Assembly: GCA_902772455.1 (NCBI GenBank)
Contig: CACYAW010000012.1
Location: 1-39,726, forward strand
DNA length: 39,726 bases
From: an uncultured Bacteroidales bacterium
GTDB lineage: Bacteria > Bacteroidota > Bacteroidia > Bacteroidales > Muribaculaceae
Direction of reading: 5' to 3'
Position numbers and translations under genes: made by a program. The notes under the pieces were generated by a model. The model did not search any database. It saw nothing but the letters and a program-made list of their open reading frames with translations, and was not told where the DNA came from. Of the stretch, positions 21,940 through 30,452 are shown one piece after another. Each line of letters starts with the position of its first letter. The stretch's first letter is position 1.

Positions 21940-22568
21940 TCCACATTCTTTTCAAGCAATTCAACCAACAGTTCGCTTTCGGGTTTCTCGCTGAAGTCCA
22001 GCCCCAAATAGCGTGAGCCTTGTTCCAGTTCGGCCTTCTTGGGCAGATAGCCATAGCACACCACACCCAAGTCATCGCACACCTGCTGCAGCATGGCGAA
22101 ATGCCTTGTCGACCCCACACGATTGAAGATCACGCCGCTGATGCGCACATCCTTACGGAAATTGACGAAGCCCGAAATGAGCGCCGCCATCGAGTAAGCC
22201 GCCGACTTGGCATCTACCACCAACACAACAGGAAGGTCCAACACACGGGCAATCTCGGCCGACGAACCCTTGTCGCGGTCATAGCCGTCGAACAGGCCCA
22301 TCATGCCCTCGACCACGCGCACATCGGCATCCGCGCCATAGCGGTCAAACAATTCCCGCACATGCTCAGGTGTGGCCATGAACGTATCCAGATTGATGCT
22401 AGCCCGGCCACACACCGCAGCATGAAACTTGGTGTCGATATAGTCAGGCCCACACTTAAACGGCTGAACCAGATACCCCTTGCGGACAAACAATGCCATC
22501 AGCCCCCGAGCAACAGTCGTCTTGCCCGAGCCACTATTCGGCGCCGCTATCAAAAATCCACGTCCCAT
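21915..22568 (-). CDS. cbiA: cobyrinic acid a,c-diamide synthase, N-terminal ATPase part (split or frameshifted cbiA)
   Basis: These 217 codons encode the dethiobiotin-synthetase-like ATP-binding half: IAAPNSGSGKTTVARGLM (P-loop), FKCGPDYIDTKFH, LDTFMATPEHV and VVEGMMGLFDG, then GVIFNRVGSTRHF. It uses ATP to activate the a and c carboxyls for amidation. It stops soon after ELLEKNVEWQRLLEL, just where the linker to the glutaminase domain begins. Together with the overlapping downstream frame the two parts make about the length expected of an intact CbiA. The start ATG lies 9 bases after a -7 box. Confidence 0.88.
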   Translation of the reverse strand: MGRGFLIAAPNSGSGKTTVARGLMALFVRKGYLVQPFKCGPDYIDTKFHAAVCGRASINLDTFMATPEHVRELFDRYGADADVRVVEGMMGLFDGYDRDKGSSAEIARVLDLPVVLVVDAKSAAYSMAALISGFVNFRKDVRISGVIFNRVGSTRHFAMLQQVCDDLGVVCYGYLPKKAELEQGSRYLGLDFSEKPESELLVELLEKNVEWQRLLEL

Positions 22569-22576
22569 TTAACCTG

Positions 22577-22584
22577 CAAATTTA
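22577..22584 (-). promoter_or_regulatory. -7 box of the cbiA operon, near-leaderless
   Basis: On the minus strand TAAATTTG ends 9 bases before the ATG at 22568. This is the same geometry as cobJ (9 bases) and close to cobS (5 bases). I do not see a convincing -33 box. Confidence 0.5.
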
Positions 22585-22715
22585 CAAAATAACACCGAAA
22601 ACCTATAGTGTTGGAGCAGTTAATTCAACTTGACAAACAGCGGTTTTTTGGGGATTCAATGTACCCATCCTTTGTGGTATTACAGGGATTTTCGACAATT
22701 ATTACGGGATGGCGG

Positions 22716-22823
22716 TCAGTCATAAACCACAAAACCACAATCTTTTAACGCATCATAACGACTCTTGAGATACCGTCAGAAAGCCCCTGCAGGATCACAC
22801 TTCCAATTTAGGCGCTGAAATTC
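22716..22823 (-). pseudogene. decayed ORF fragment, copy A
   Basis: The minus strand reads EFQRLNWKCDPAGAF, a stop, then RYLKSRYDALKDCGFVVYD and a stop. It aligns without gaps to the fragment at 34787-34912. The two share DNA words such as AATCTTTTAACG, CTTGAGATA and TTTAGGCGCTG. I do not recognise the parent protein. The rest of 22569-23032 holds only the cbiA promoter and a terminator. Confidence 0.45.
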
Positions 22824-22980
22824 AGAGATTTTTCAATGAATTTCGGTGCCTTTTCCTAAAATATTCCATAGTATAAAATCCGTTATCTCAAACACACGTA
22901 TAATTAGCTAGAAATCAGAAATTTGTAATGACTATCGAGATTATTTAATGGACACGAATGATGCGGTCAGGGATATAACA

Positions 22981-23014
22981 ATTAAGGCGATTCCCCAAAA
23001 AGAATCGCCTTAAT
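22981..23014 (-). terminator. terminator of the surface-protein operon
   Basis: ATTAAGGCGATTC (22981-22993) and GAATCGCCTTAAT (23002-23014) form a perfect 13-bp stem with an 8-base loop. It lies 18 bases after the stop of the 2471-residue protein gene on the minus strand. Confidence 0.7.
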
Positions 23015-23032
23015 TGCCAGAACAAGCAGGAA

Positions 23033-26000
23033 CTACTTCATTACCTTAACGACTCGGATGCTACCGTCAGTGTATGAAACGACTACAATAGTAGCGCCAT
23101 TTACCTCGGTCATTTCTTGACCCATCAAATTAAAGTATCGAATATTTGCAACTTCCTTTTCATCAATGTAAGAATCATCAATGCCATCACTGTCAAGCTT
23201 AGGAACCACAAATTCGATTGTCGTGGGTTCGCTGATGAGTTTGCCATCCTCTTTAGCTGTAGCCGAGATGGTTATTGTTACATCGTCAATTTGGCGTGCA
23301 ACTGAATAAGGATTATCAACCATCACACCATCCACATAGAGCAAGACTTCTCCATCGCCAATTGCAGTGATGATCACCTCCTTGAGTTTAATCTCTGTCT
23401 GAATATATGGAGCGTGGGTGACCTCGGGTTCTCCTTTCTTCTTGAAGACAGCCTCAATCACCATATCACCGTCAATAGTTACAGATATGACAGGGTCAGT
23501 ACTATATTTCCTGTGGTTCACTCTCCATGAATCAAATTCATAGCCATCGGATGGAATCGCCTCAAGCGTGAGCTCTGTACCGAAGGTACATACTTGACTC
23601 ACGCCATTCACGACGCTACCCTGTTCAGGATCATAGATAATCTCAACGCTGCACTGAATTGGCTGGAATACCGCTGTAAGATGTGCGTTGTCCAATAACA
23701 GGAAATCAAACTCAGCATCACGACTGATGATGTCATTACCCTGTTTCCAATACAAGAAGACAAATCCAGGCTCAGGTTGTGCCATCATGTGAACCGATTC
23801 GCCGTAGCTGTAAACGCCCATTGTGGGTTGAACAGTACCGCCATTTGTAGGTTCAACGCTAACTGTGAGCAAGATGTTACCACCAGCAAACTGAATCCAA
23901 GTAGCCTGCTTGCCAGTGGAGCCACAATAGCCTTCCTGATCCATGATACCAGCAGTCTGAACTGTTAGTACATAGAAACCGTCTTCGGTAGTAGCAGTTG
24001 TCAAGTCAAGTTCAAACATATCGTGGCTCAATGCAGTGATGGCAACCGATGACACATCAACAGGCTTACCCTGGCAAGCCATGGTAATGTCATCAATGGT
24101 GAATGTTGTCGCCTGCACAGGTTTGTTAAACTTGACGGTGACATGAGTGAGCGGTTCGGTGAGCACCACACCGTTGGCAGGCACTCCAATATACTGCTGC
24201 ACCTCCAACTCAACTTCAGGCCTTGTTTCAAATGTGAGGAGATAAGTCTCGGTCAATCCCGCCATCTCCACAATGTAATGTAACCTGTTCTCATAGAGCC
24301 ATTCTAAGCCATCGCGCAAAGTGCGGTCAGTCGTCCAAATGTTGTCGGTAAATAGGACTTTTCCATCGCTTTGGCGAACGATGCTGACAAGTTTGCGCTT
24401 GCCGTTAGTGGGATCAACGAGCGAGCCGTAATTCCAGCCAGGTGCTGACGAAGAAACCTCAAGCCTATACTGCGTATCATTGACGTGGGTCAACTTGGCT
24501 GTTGACAAGACTGCATTTTCCTCCGTAGCATTAGTGAAATAAATGGCATCAGGCAAATCATCGGCATCGGGCAGGTCATTGACCAGGAAGCCACGCATCT
24601 GTTTGCTCAAGGCGTCTGTTGTCGTGAAACCATGAATCAGTTCATGCACCCTAACAGTATCGAGCAGTGACAGATCCTCGTTGCCATAGCTGGTGACGTG
24701 TGTCGCCTTAACGTCATACTCGGTAAAGTGCCCCAACAAAGTGCTTTGCAGCCACCACTGTGCATAAGCTTGGCTGTGTGCGCCAATGGTGCCGAACTCG
24801 GTGGGTATGCTCTGGCCCATTGCCAGCACAGCATCCTGCCCGTTCAGTTGAGAACTGATGAACTCAAAGTCAATGAGCAGGCCCTTCTCATTCTCGATGA
24901 TTTCAGGCTGGTTGGTCACCATTCTTACATTGGTGGCGTCACCATAGCCTTGATTGTCGATGATGAGGGCAAACTCGCCAGGTACTATTGGTTCAACCAC
25001 ATCGGTCGTCAATGGGTCGTCACCATAGAGGTCGCGTTGCATGAAGTAATCCAGTGCGAGGTTAGGCGACGGTTTCACTGTTAGTTGCACGGGGAACAGT
25101 TCTCGCGTCACCAGCAGGTCAGTGAACGGGTCGATGTAACTGATGCTACCGCCAAACGAATATACCCGTTCGTGGGTCGGAGCGGCATACTTGGTGGGAA
25201 TAAACAAGATGGTTGCCGTACCTGTCTCTCCCGCTTCAAGGCGCCATCCGCCATCCAAATCGAGAGGCCCATTAAATCCCTTAAGTGACTCGGCATTGAT
25301 TTGGAACTCATGGCTAGTGGCGACGTTACCGTCCTCGTCGGTAACCTTAAGCATCAGTTTCACGTCCTGCATAGCAATGGAGTCATGCCCATTAAACACG
25401 GTCAATGTACCACGGAATGCCTGACGCGTCATCACCATCTGCTGCGAGAACTGCAGCGTTACCGTCGCACAGACAGAACTCTCTTCTTCATCTAACTTTG
25501 AATTAAAGTCTTCGTTGGCAACGTTGAAGAGCTCTGCCATTGATTCATATCCCAACTGCATAGCCCATTCGTTGTATACTTCAACTAAGTTCATGTAATA
25601 GTTGAGTGTATCAACATTAATGCGCGGCAACAATGTCGAGCCGTCGTAAGTGTTGTTCACCCGGTCCACAAGTGCTTGCAGTTGCTCATTTGTCGTACTT
25701 GAGGGTTTATACGGTAGTAAGGATTCGTAAGAGATCTGGTTCTCATCCAATTCTGAAACTCTGTTCCAGAATCCATGCATGGTAACGTCATCATTCTCAC
25801 AATACCAGATAGAATCACCATACAATTCATGATAAGCATCCAAAGCATAGTGGTACTGTTGGGCGAGGAGCGCAAGATAACAACAATAAATCTCCTCCCA
25901 GTCATAGTTGGAAGATGTACTCTTCATTTTTGCTTGGTGTATATCATATTTCCAAATGTCATCTAGCACATTTTCGGCATAACTGATAAATTGGTTTATA

Positions 26001-29000
26001 ACCTCGCTTGAGGATAGCAATCCATTCTGAATAGGCAATAACAAATCTCTCCAATCATAGCCTGCAGTCTTGGAGCCAGATGTTTTCATAGAATGCTTAT
26101 CACGTGGAACGGATGGCATAATTTGTTCCCAGTGCTCCTCAATGAGATACATTCTACAATGATCAGTTTCTGTTATAGATATTAGTTCTTTGATAGCCTC
26201 AATTATCGCTTTGAGTAATTGGCATCCAAAATTGCACTCTATGTCAGGAAATCCATCACCTTCCTCGCACAATATTTGGAATGGCCAATAATCGCAAATA
26301 TAACCATCCCCTATTTCAGGTTCTGGTGGTAGTGGTGGACCTATACAAGAACCAATTCTAACATAACGCTTGAAAGACAAAACATAACTATAATCAGAAC
26401 ATACAACCAAATATTTCCCGATTACTCGAAATAATGGGCAATCATCTTTATGCCGATTAGGAGACAGGTTTAAAGAGGGGGTATTTATTGTGTCACTTCC
26501 TTCCAATCGTGTAAGCAACATAGGAACTACAATCGATTGATGCGGTGGCAAATCTATAGACTCGATTGTTACTAATGGCTCAAATGACCAGTATTCTGTC
26601 TCTCCGATCAAGCCGAGTTGAACATCATATGCTGTCATCAAACCTAGATTGGTTACTGTATAATACAATAATCTGGATTCTCCGATGGCAAAACTTTCAC
26701 CGTCAATCTGTGAAGGACCATCAATGACAACAATTGGCATCGGTGCATTTGTCTCGTACGTGTAAGTGTGTACTAATTCATATTCATCTTCTACCTCGGT
26801 TTCTACCACATCCCAGTTTACAATAATGGCTTGGAAGGGAATAAATACTTCTTTGTGGTTGTCCTTCCCAGGGTCGACCAAAATATAATTGTTGTAGGAT
26901 TCATGCCGATCGGCTGTCACGGTGAGGCGGTAATACCCTTTGGGTATGGTAGTGGTGAATATTCCGTCAGAACCTGTGACACCCTGCGCAACCACAGCAC
27001 CTGTAGTTGGGTGCTTAATGATGACGTTGGCCCCTTGCACATGAGGGGCCTCGGTAGTATTGAAAGTGTACTCGTCACAAACGTCAACAATGAGTCTTCC
27101 CGTTTCATCCGAAACAGGTTCTACCTTATAAGGTATAGCAATGCCATTGCCATATTCACAGTTGATTGCGATTGTGCCGGTAATGGGCACATTCAACTGC
27201 ATATTATCATTAGAAACGAATTTAAGTATAATCTGCGTGCTTTCGCTTGTTTCGAGCGCTGGTAGTGTCAATGGCGTTGAGGACTGCATCCAACTAGGAA
27301 TACTAACTGTTATGCTTCCTGTAGTGCCCTTACCCATATTAGTCACTGTAATTGGATACTCTCGTGGCACACCATAAGTCATGGTTGTGTTAATTTGATT
27401 AGTATTTGCTACCAGCTGAGGGCTTGAATAACGGCAATAAAGATATAGAATTGCCTGCAACGAGGCTCCTTCATCAGAGATGATTTCAATTTTTGCTTTT
27501 TGCCATTCATTGGTTTCTGTCAGAGCATTTGCTTTGACTGTGAAAGCAAGATCCATATGCCGTTCTCCATCTATTTTAGAGATGGTATTGAACTGCAAGT
27601 CGAAATTTTCGGGCTTTGACAAAACCTTGACACGGATATTATGCTGTGCCAAAATGCCAGGATTCAATAATCTGATAGTGGAGGAACGCGTTTCGCCGAG
27701 AATCATGCTAAAAGCAAGTACATCACTTGAAGCATGTCTCAGTCCATAGACGTCGAAGGCGGTTAGTTCATCGGTCGCTTTGGCGCCTGGGTAGCAGGCA
27801 CCGGCGACGAAGTGGCCCATTTGAAGGGCGAATGGAGCGTATGTGGCTGAGAAATTGCCGTTTTCATCACTGTTTGTCGGGATGACATGGCGGTAGCCGT
27901 CATTGATGACATAGATTTCGACGGCGATGTTGGCGATGCTGTCGCCGGTAAGTTTGCCAGTGAATCTCACAGTGTCCCCCATCTGATACTTGGTCTTGTC
28001 GGTTGACAGAGTTGCCATGTAGGGCGAAACGACGGTAATTGCGGCATGCTCTGATGTGTTGTTGGCATACATCGTTTCCCTGACGCGGCGCGTGTCATTA
28101 GCTTCGGCATATACTTCATGAACGCCAACCACATCGGGCAGAGTTATCGACTTGGTCAGACTCTGCTGTTCTCCCGGCTTGAGCACACTTGTCGTGTAAA
28201 CTGGTGTCAACAGCGTGTTGTTGTCATCACAATAAATGCCAATGCGGAAGGCCTCGGGCAGATCGTCCACACCAGAGTTCTCCACGGTGAATGTCACATC
28301 AACGCTTTCACCAACCTTAATTTGAGTGGCCGACAGATGCAGGTCGCTGATCTGGGCATCAGGCAGGCGCGTGTTGCTGATCATCAGCCAGCATGTGCCG
28401 CTGGAATAGCCGGTTGCCGATGCCTCGAAGGCGATGATTGCATCGCCTTGCGGACTGCCTATGGCCTTGACGGTAACTGTGGTAGTTGTCTGACTTGCGG
28501 CAAATGTCACGTCGTGGCTATAGGAAACGGCGGCGTCCTTGTCGCTGGTGAGCGTTACTGTTAACGGCTTGTTGAGTTCGGCATTGCGGGTGACGGTAAA
28601 GACAGCTTCCTCGCCCTCGGTCAACGTTGAACGTGACGACTTGAGCGTGATGGCGGGACCGTCATTGTCGGTGATGGTGATCTGCTTGGTCACATTGCCT
28701 GCCGATCCGCCACTTGCCGAGCAAGAGCAAGATTTGATGTAGATGGCGGCAGTGATGTTCTCAATTCGGTCACCGTCCACAATACCATTGTCAATCATCC
28801 CAATCGTGAACCTGATTTCGTCGATGCCGGCATCCATCCTCAAGGTCTTGTTATAAAACAAGTCGCCCGGGCCATCGTCAGTCATTTGGATAGTGATGTT
28901 GCTGTCCTTGTGGTCCAGCCGCCGCAAGACCGCCATGATGGCATTTGGGCCACTGGCCTCGCTCACAGTGGTCGGTGTGAGCGTCAATTCCATCGTGGGG

Positions 29001-30448
29001 ATGTCGTTGTCGTGCAGGGTTACCCAAACCTCATCGTTAGAAAAGCCTTCGCATGAGGCGATAAACGTTACCTCCTGATCCAGTGCCGGCTCATTGTCAT
29101 CAATGGCCGTGACGGTCACTCGGCCTGTGGTCTCACCCGCGGGAATGACAACTTTAGTGTTGTATTCAAACCGACTGGTCGCATCACAGGAAATCGATGC
29201 GGTCACATCCTTGTTGAGGGCCTTGGGCAGCGTGATGGTCAGTTCTAGTGACTCGCCCTCGGTAAGTTCACGTTTCGACGAAGTCAACGTGAGTTCCGCA
29301 TATTCACTGTCCTCGATGGTCAACACTGCGGCAGCGCCTTGGTATCCCGTGGCGCTCACGGTGATTGTGTCCTGGTCGTTGTTGTCAAGGGATGAGTTGT
29401 CCACCAGCGTGCCGTAGGCATAGACGCTGGATTGTCCCGACCCCAGAATAACCGTTGGGGGAACACTCAGGCGGCTGTCGCTGGATGATAGGGCAGTCGT
29501 TAGTTCCTGTTCGCGGTTGCCGCTTCGCGTTACCGTCATTCGCAGTTTCTCATTGCTGTTCTCGGCAATTGAGTTCTGCTGCAGTTCAAGATACAGGAAC
29601 GCGTCAAGTTCGATAGCTGGTCCGGTTGCAGTGTTGTTGACCTGCATTTCTTCCCGCTCGCCGCAGTCGCTATTGGGTACCACTTGCACCTGTGGCACCA
29701 CGTTACCACTGACGCCGGGAATTTTTGGAATAAACACGTCGGCCTGTCGTGACACGACACCGTTGGCTGCTAGTGTTTCGCTGTAGCGAACGGTGCCCAG
29801 CAGGCATGTCGAGCCATTCGCGTTCACGAGAGAAATGTGTTCACTCCATCCGCCTCGGGTTGACGAGTGTCCTACATTTTTGACTCTCCAAGAAACGATC
29901 ATTCGGTCACCAGGGGCGTAATGGTCTGTCTTGGCAGTGACATTGGTCACGATGAGGTCAGGTTGAGAGGCAATGGTGATAGAGCCAACCGCAACGTCGG
30001 TGAGCACATTGTTCATGTCGGCATCGCTAAGTGCCGCGTCGGTCATCACCATTGCATAGGACTGATCCTGATTGGCGTTGGTGGGCGCATGGAGCATCAG
30101 GTTTAGTACGGTACCTCTATTCCCCCTCAAGGGAGTCATGTCGGGGGAATAGATCATGCACAGGTAGTCATTTCCTTTCACGTTCTTGACGCGCAGCACA
30201 TGGCCGTCGGCCCTGTCGGTGAGCGTCGAGGTGGAAGGGCTGATGAAAAAGCCGTCGGGCACTGTCAGCGTGAACTGCACGGCCACGATTTGGTCATCAT
30301 TCTCAATGTTCACGGGCAAGGCGATGCTTCCGCCTTGCTCCATTAGCACATCAGGAATGTATAATTTATTGGATGCGTTAGCTTGGAGGCCCATGCACAA
30401 GCAGCACATCAGGGCCATCCATAGCGTCCATTTTCGTTTTGTTGACAT
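23033..30448 (-). CDS. giant multidomain surface protein (cohesin-like, CARDB, Calx-beta, InlB B-repeats, type IX sorting tail)
   Basis: The 2471-residue protein has a signal peptide (residues 1-25, MALMCCLCMGLQANA). Residues about 27-155 resemble a cohesin-like domain (ALPVNIENDDQIVAVQFTL, LRGNRGTVLNLMLHAP). About 160-285 is CARDB-like. Roughly 290-700 holds three or four Calx-beta-type repeats (ELTEGESLELTI, HDNDIP, LTEGEEAVFTV, TDNDGP), followed by a second CARDB-like unit (700-810) and Ig-like beta domains. A Cys-rich and helical part lies near 1390-1650. InlB B-repeat-like units (about 2200-2350, GYEFDSWRVN) precede a C-terminus (about 2426-2471, IRYFNLMGQEM...VVSYTDGSIRVVKVMK) of the type IX sorting kind. 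It should be exported and held at the surface. It is last in a three-gene operon, 4 bases after the 1040-residue gene. Confidence 0.85.
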   Translation of the reverse strand: MSTKRKWTLWMALMCCLCMGLQANASNKLYIPDVLMEQGGSIALPVNIENDDQIVAVQFTLTVPDGFFISPSTSTLTDRADGHVLRVKNVKGNDYLCMIYSPDMTPLRGNRGTVLNLMLHAPTNANQDQSYAMVMTDAALSDADMNNVLTDVAVGSITIASQPDLIVTNVTAKTDHYAPGDRMIVSWRVKNVGHSSTRGGWSEHISLVNANGSTCLLGTVRYSETLAANGVVSRQADVFIPKIPGVSGNVVPQVQVVPNSDCGEREEMQVNNTATGPAIELDAFLYLELQQNSIAENSNEKLRMTVTRSGNREQELTTALSSSDSRLSVPPTVILGSGQSSVYAYGTLVDNSSLDNNDQDTITVSATGYQGAAAVLTIEDSEYAELTLTSSKRELTEGESLELTITLPKALNKDVTASISCDATSRFEYNTKVVIPAGETTGRVTVTAIDDNEPALDQEVTFIASCEGFSNDEVWVTLHDNDIPTMELTLTPTTVSEASGPNAIMAVLRRLDHKDSNITIQMTDDGPGDLFYNKTLRMDAGIDEIRFTIGMIDNGIVDGDRIENITAAIYIKSCSCSASGGSAGNVTKQITITDNDGPAITLKSSRSTLTEGEEAVFTVTRNAELNKPLTVTLTSDKDAAVSYSHDVTFAASQTTTTVTVKAIGSPQGDAIIAFEASATGYSSGTCWLMISNTRLPDAQISDLHLSATQIKVGESVDVTFTVENSGVDDLPEAFRIGIYCDDNNTLLTPVYTTSVLKPGEQQSLTKSITLPDVVGVHEVYAEANDTRRVRETMYANNTSEHAAITVVSPYMATLSTDKTKYQMGDTVRFTGKLTGDSIANIAVEIYVINDGYRHVIPTNSDENGNFSATYAPFALQMGHFVAGACYPGAKATDELTAFDVYGLRHASSDVLAFSMILGETRSSTIRLLNPGILAQHNIRVKVLSKPENFDLQFNTISKIDGERHMDLAFTVKANALTETNEWQKAKIEIISDEGASLQAILYLYCRYSSPQLVANTNQINTTMTYGVPREYPITVTNMGKGTTGSITVSIPSWMQSSTPLTLPALETSESTQIILKFVSNDNMQLNVPITGTIAINCEYGNGIAIPYKVEPVSDETGRLIVDVCDEYTFNTTEAPHVQGANVIIKHPTTGAVVAQGVTGSDGIFTTTIPKGYYRLTVTADRHESYNNYILVDPGKDNHKEVFIPFQAIIVNWDVVETEVEDEYELVHTYTYETNAPMPIVVIDGPSQIDGESFAIGESRLLYYTVTNLGLMTAYDVQLGLIGETEYWSFEPLVTIESIDLPPHQSIVVPMLLTRLEGSDTINTPSLNLSPNRHKDDCPLFRVIGKYLVVCSDYSYVLSFKRYVRIGSCIGPPLPPEPEIGDGYICDYWPFQILCEEGDGFPDIECNFGCQLLKAIIEAIKELISITETDHCRMYLIEEHWEQIMPSVPRDKHSMKTSGSKTAGYDWRDLLLPIQNGLLSSSEVINQFISYAENVLDDIWKYDIHQAKMKSTSSNYDWEEIYCCYLALLAQQYHYALDAYHELYGDSIWYCENDDVTMHGFWNRVSELDENQISYESLLPYKPSSTTNEQLQALVDRVNNTYDGSTLLPRINVDTLNYYMNLVEVYNEWAMQLGYESMAELFNVANEDFNSKLDEEESSVCATVTLQFSQQMVMTRQAFRGTLTVFNGHDSIAMQDVKLMLKVTDEDGNVATSHEFQINAESLKGFNGPLDLDGGWRLEAGETGTATILFIPTKYAAPTHERVYSFGGSISYIDPFTDLLVTRELFPVQLTVKPSPNLALDYFMQRDLYGDDPLTTDVVEPIVPGEFALIIDNQGYGDATNVRMVTNQPEIIENEKGLLIDFEFISSQLNGQDAVLAMGQSIPTEFGTIGAHSQAYAQWWLQSTLLGHFTEYDVKATHVTSYGNEDLSLLDTVRVHELIHGFTTTDALSKQMRGFLVNDLPDADDLPDAIYFTNATEENAVLSTAKLTHVNDTQYRLEVSSSAPGWNYGSLVDPTNGKRKLVSIVRQSDGKVLFTDNIWTTDRTLRDGLEWLYENRLHYIVEMAGLTETYLLTFETRPEVELEVQQYIGVPANGVVLTEPLTHVTVKFNKPVQATTFTIDDITMACQGKPVDVSSVAITALSHDMFELDLTTATTEDGFYVLTVQTAGIMDQEGYCGSTGKQATWIQFAGGNILLTVSVEPTNGGTVQPTMGVYSYGESVHMMAQPEPGFVFLYWKQGNDIISRDAEFDFLLLDNAHLTAVFQPIQCSVEIIYDPEQGSVVNGVSQVCTFGTELTLEAIPSDGYEFDSWRVNHRKYSTDPVISVTIDGDMVIEAVFKKKGEPEVTHAPYIQTEIKLKEVIITAIGDGEVLLYVDGVMVDNPYSVARQIDDVTITISATAKEDGKLISEPTTIEFVVPKLDSDGIDDSYIDEKEVANIRYFNLMGQEMTEVNGATIVVVSYTDGSIRVVKVMK

Positions 30449-30452
30449 GGGC

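Noticed and set aside
22569-23032. Cobalamin riboswitch upstream of cbiA
   Set aside because: No recognisable B12-box or long structured leader; the promoter box lies directly before the start codon.
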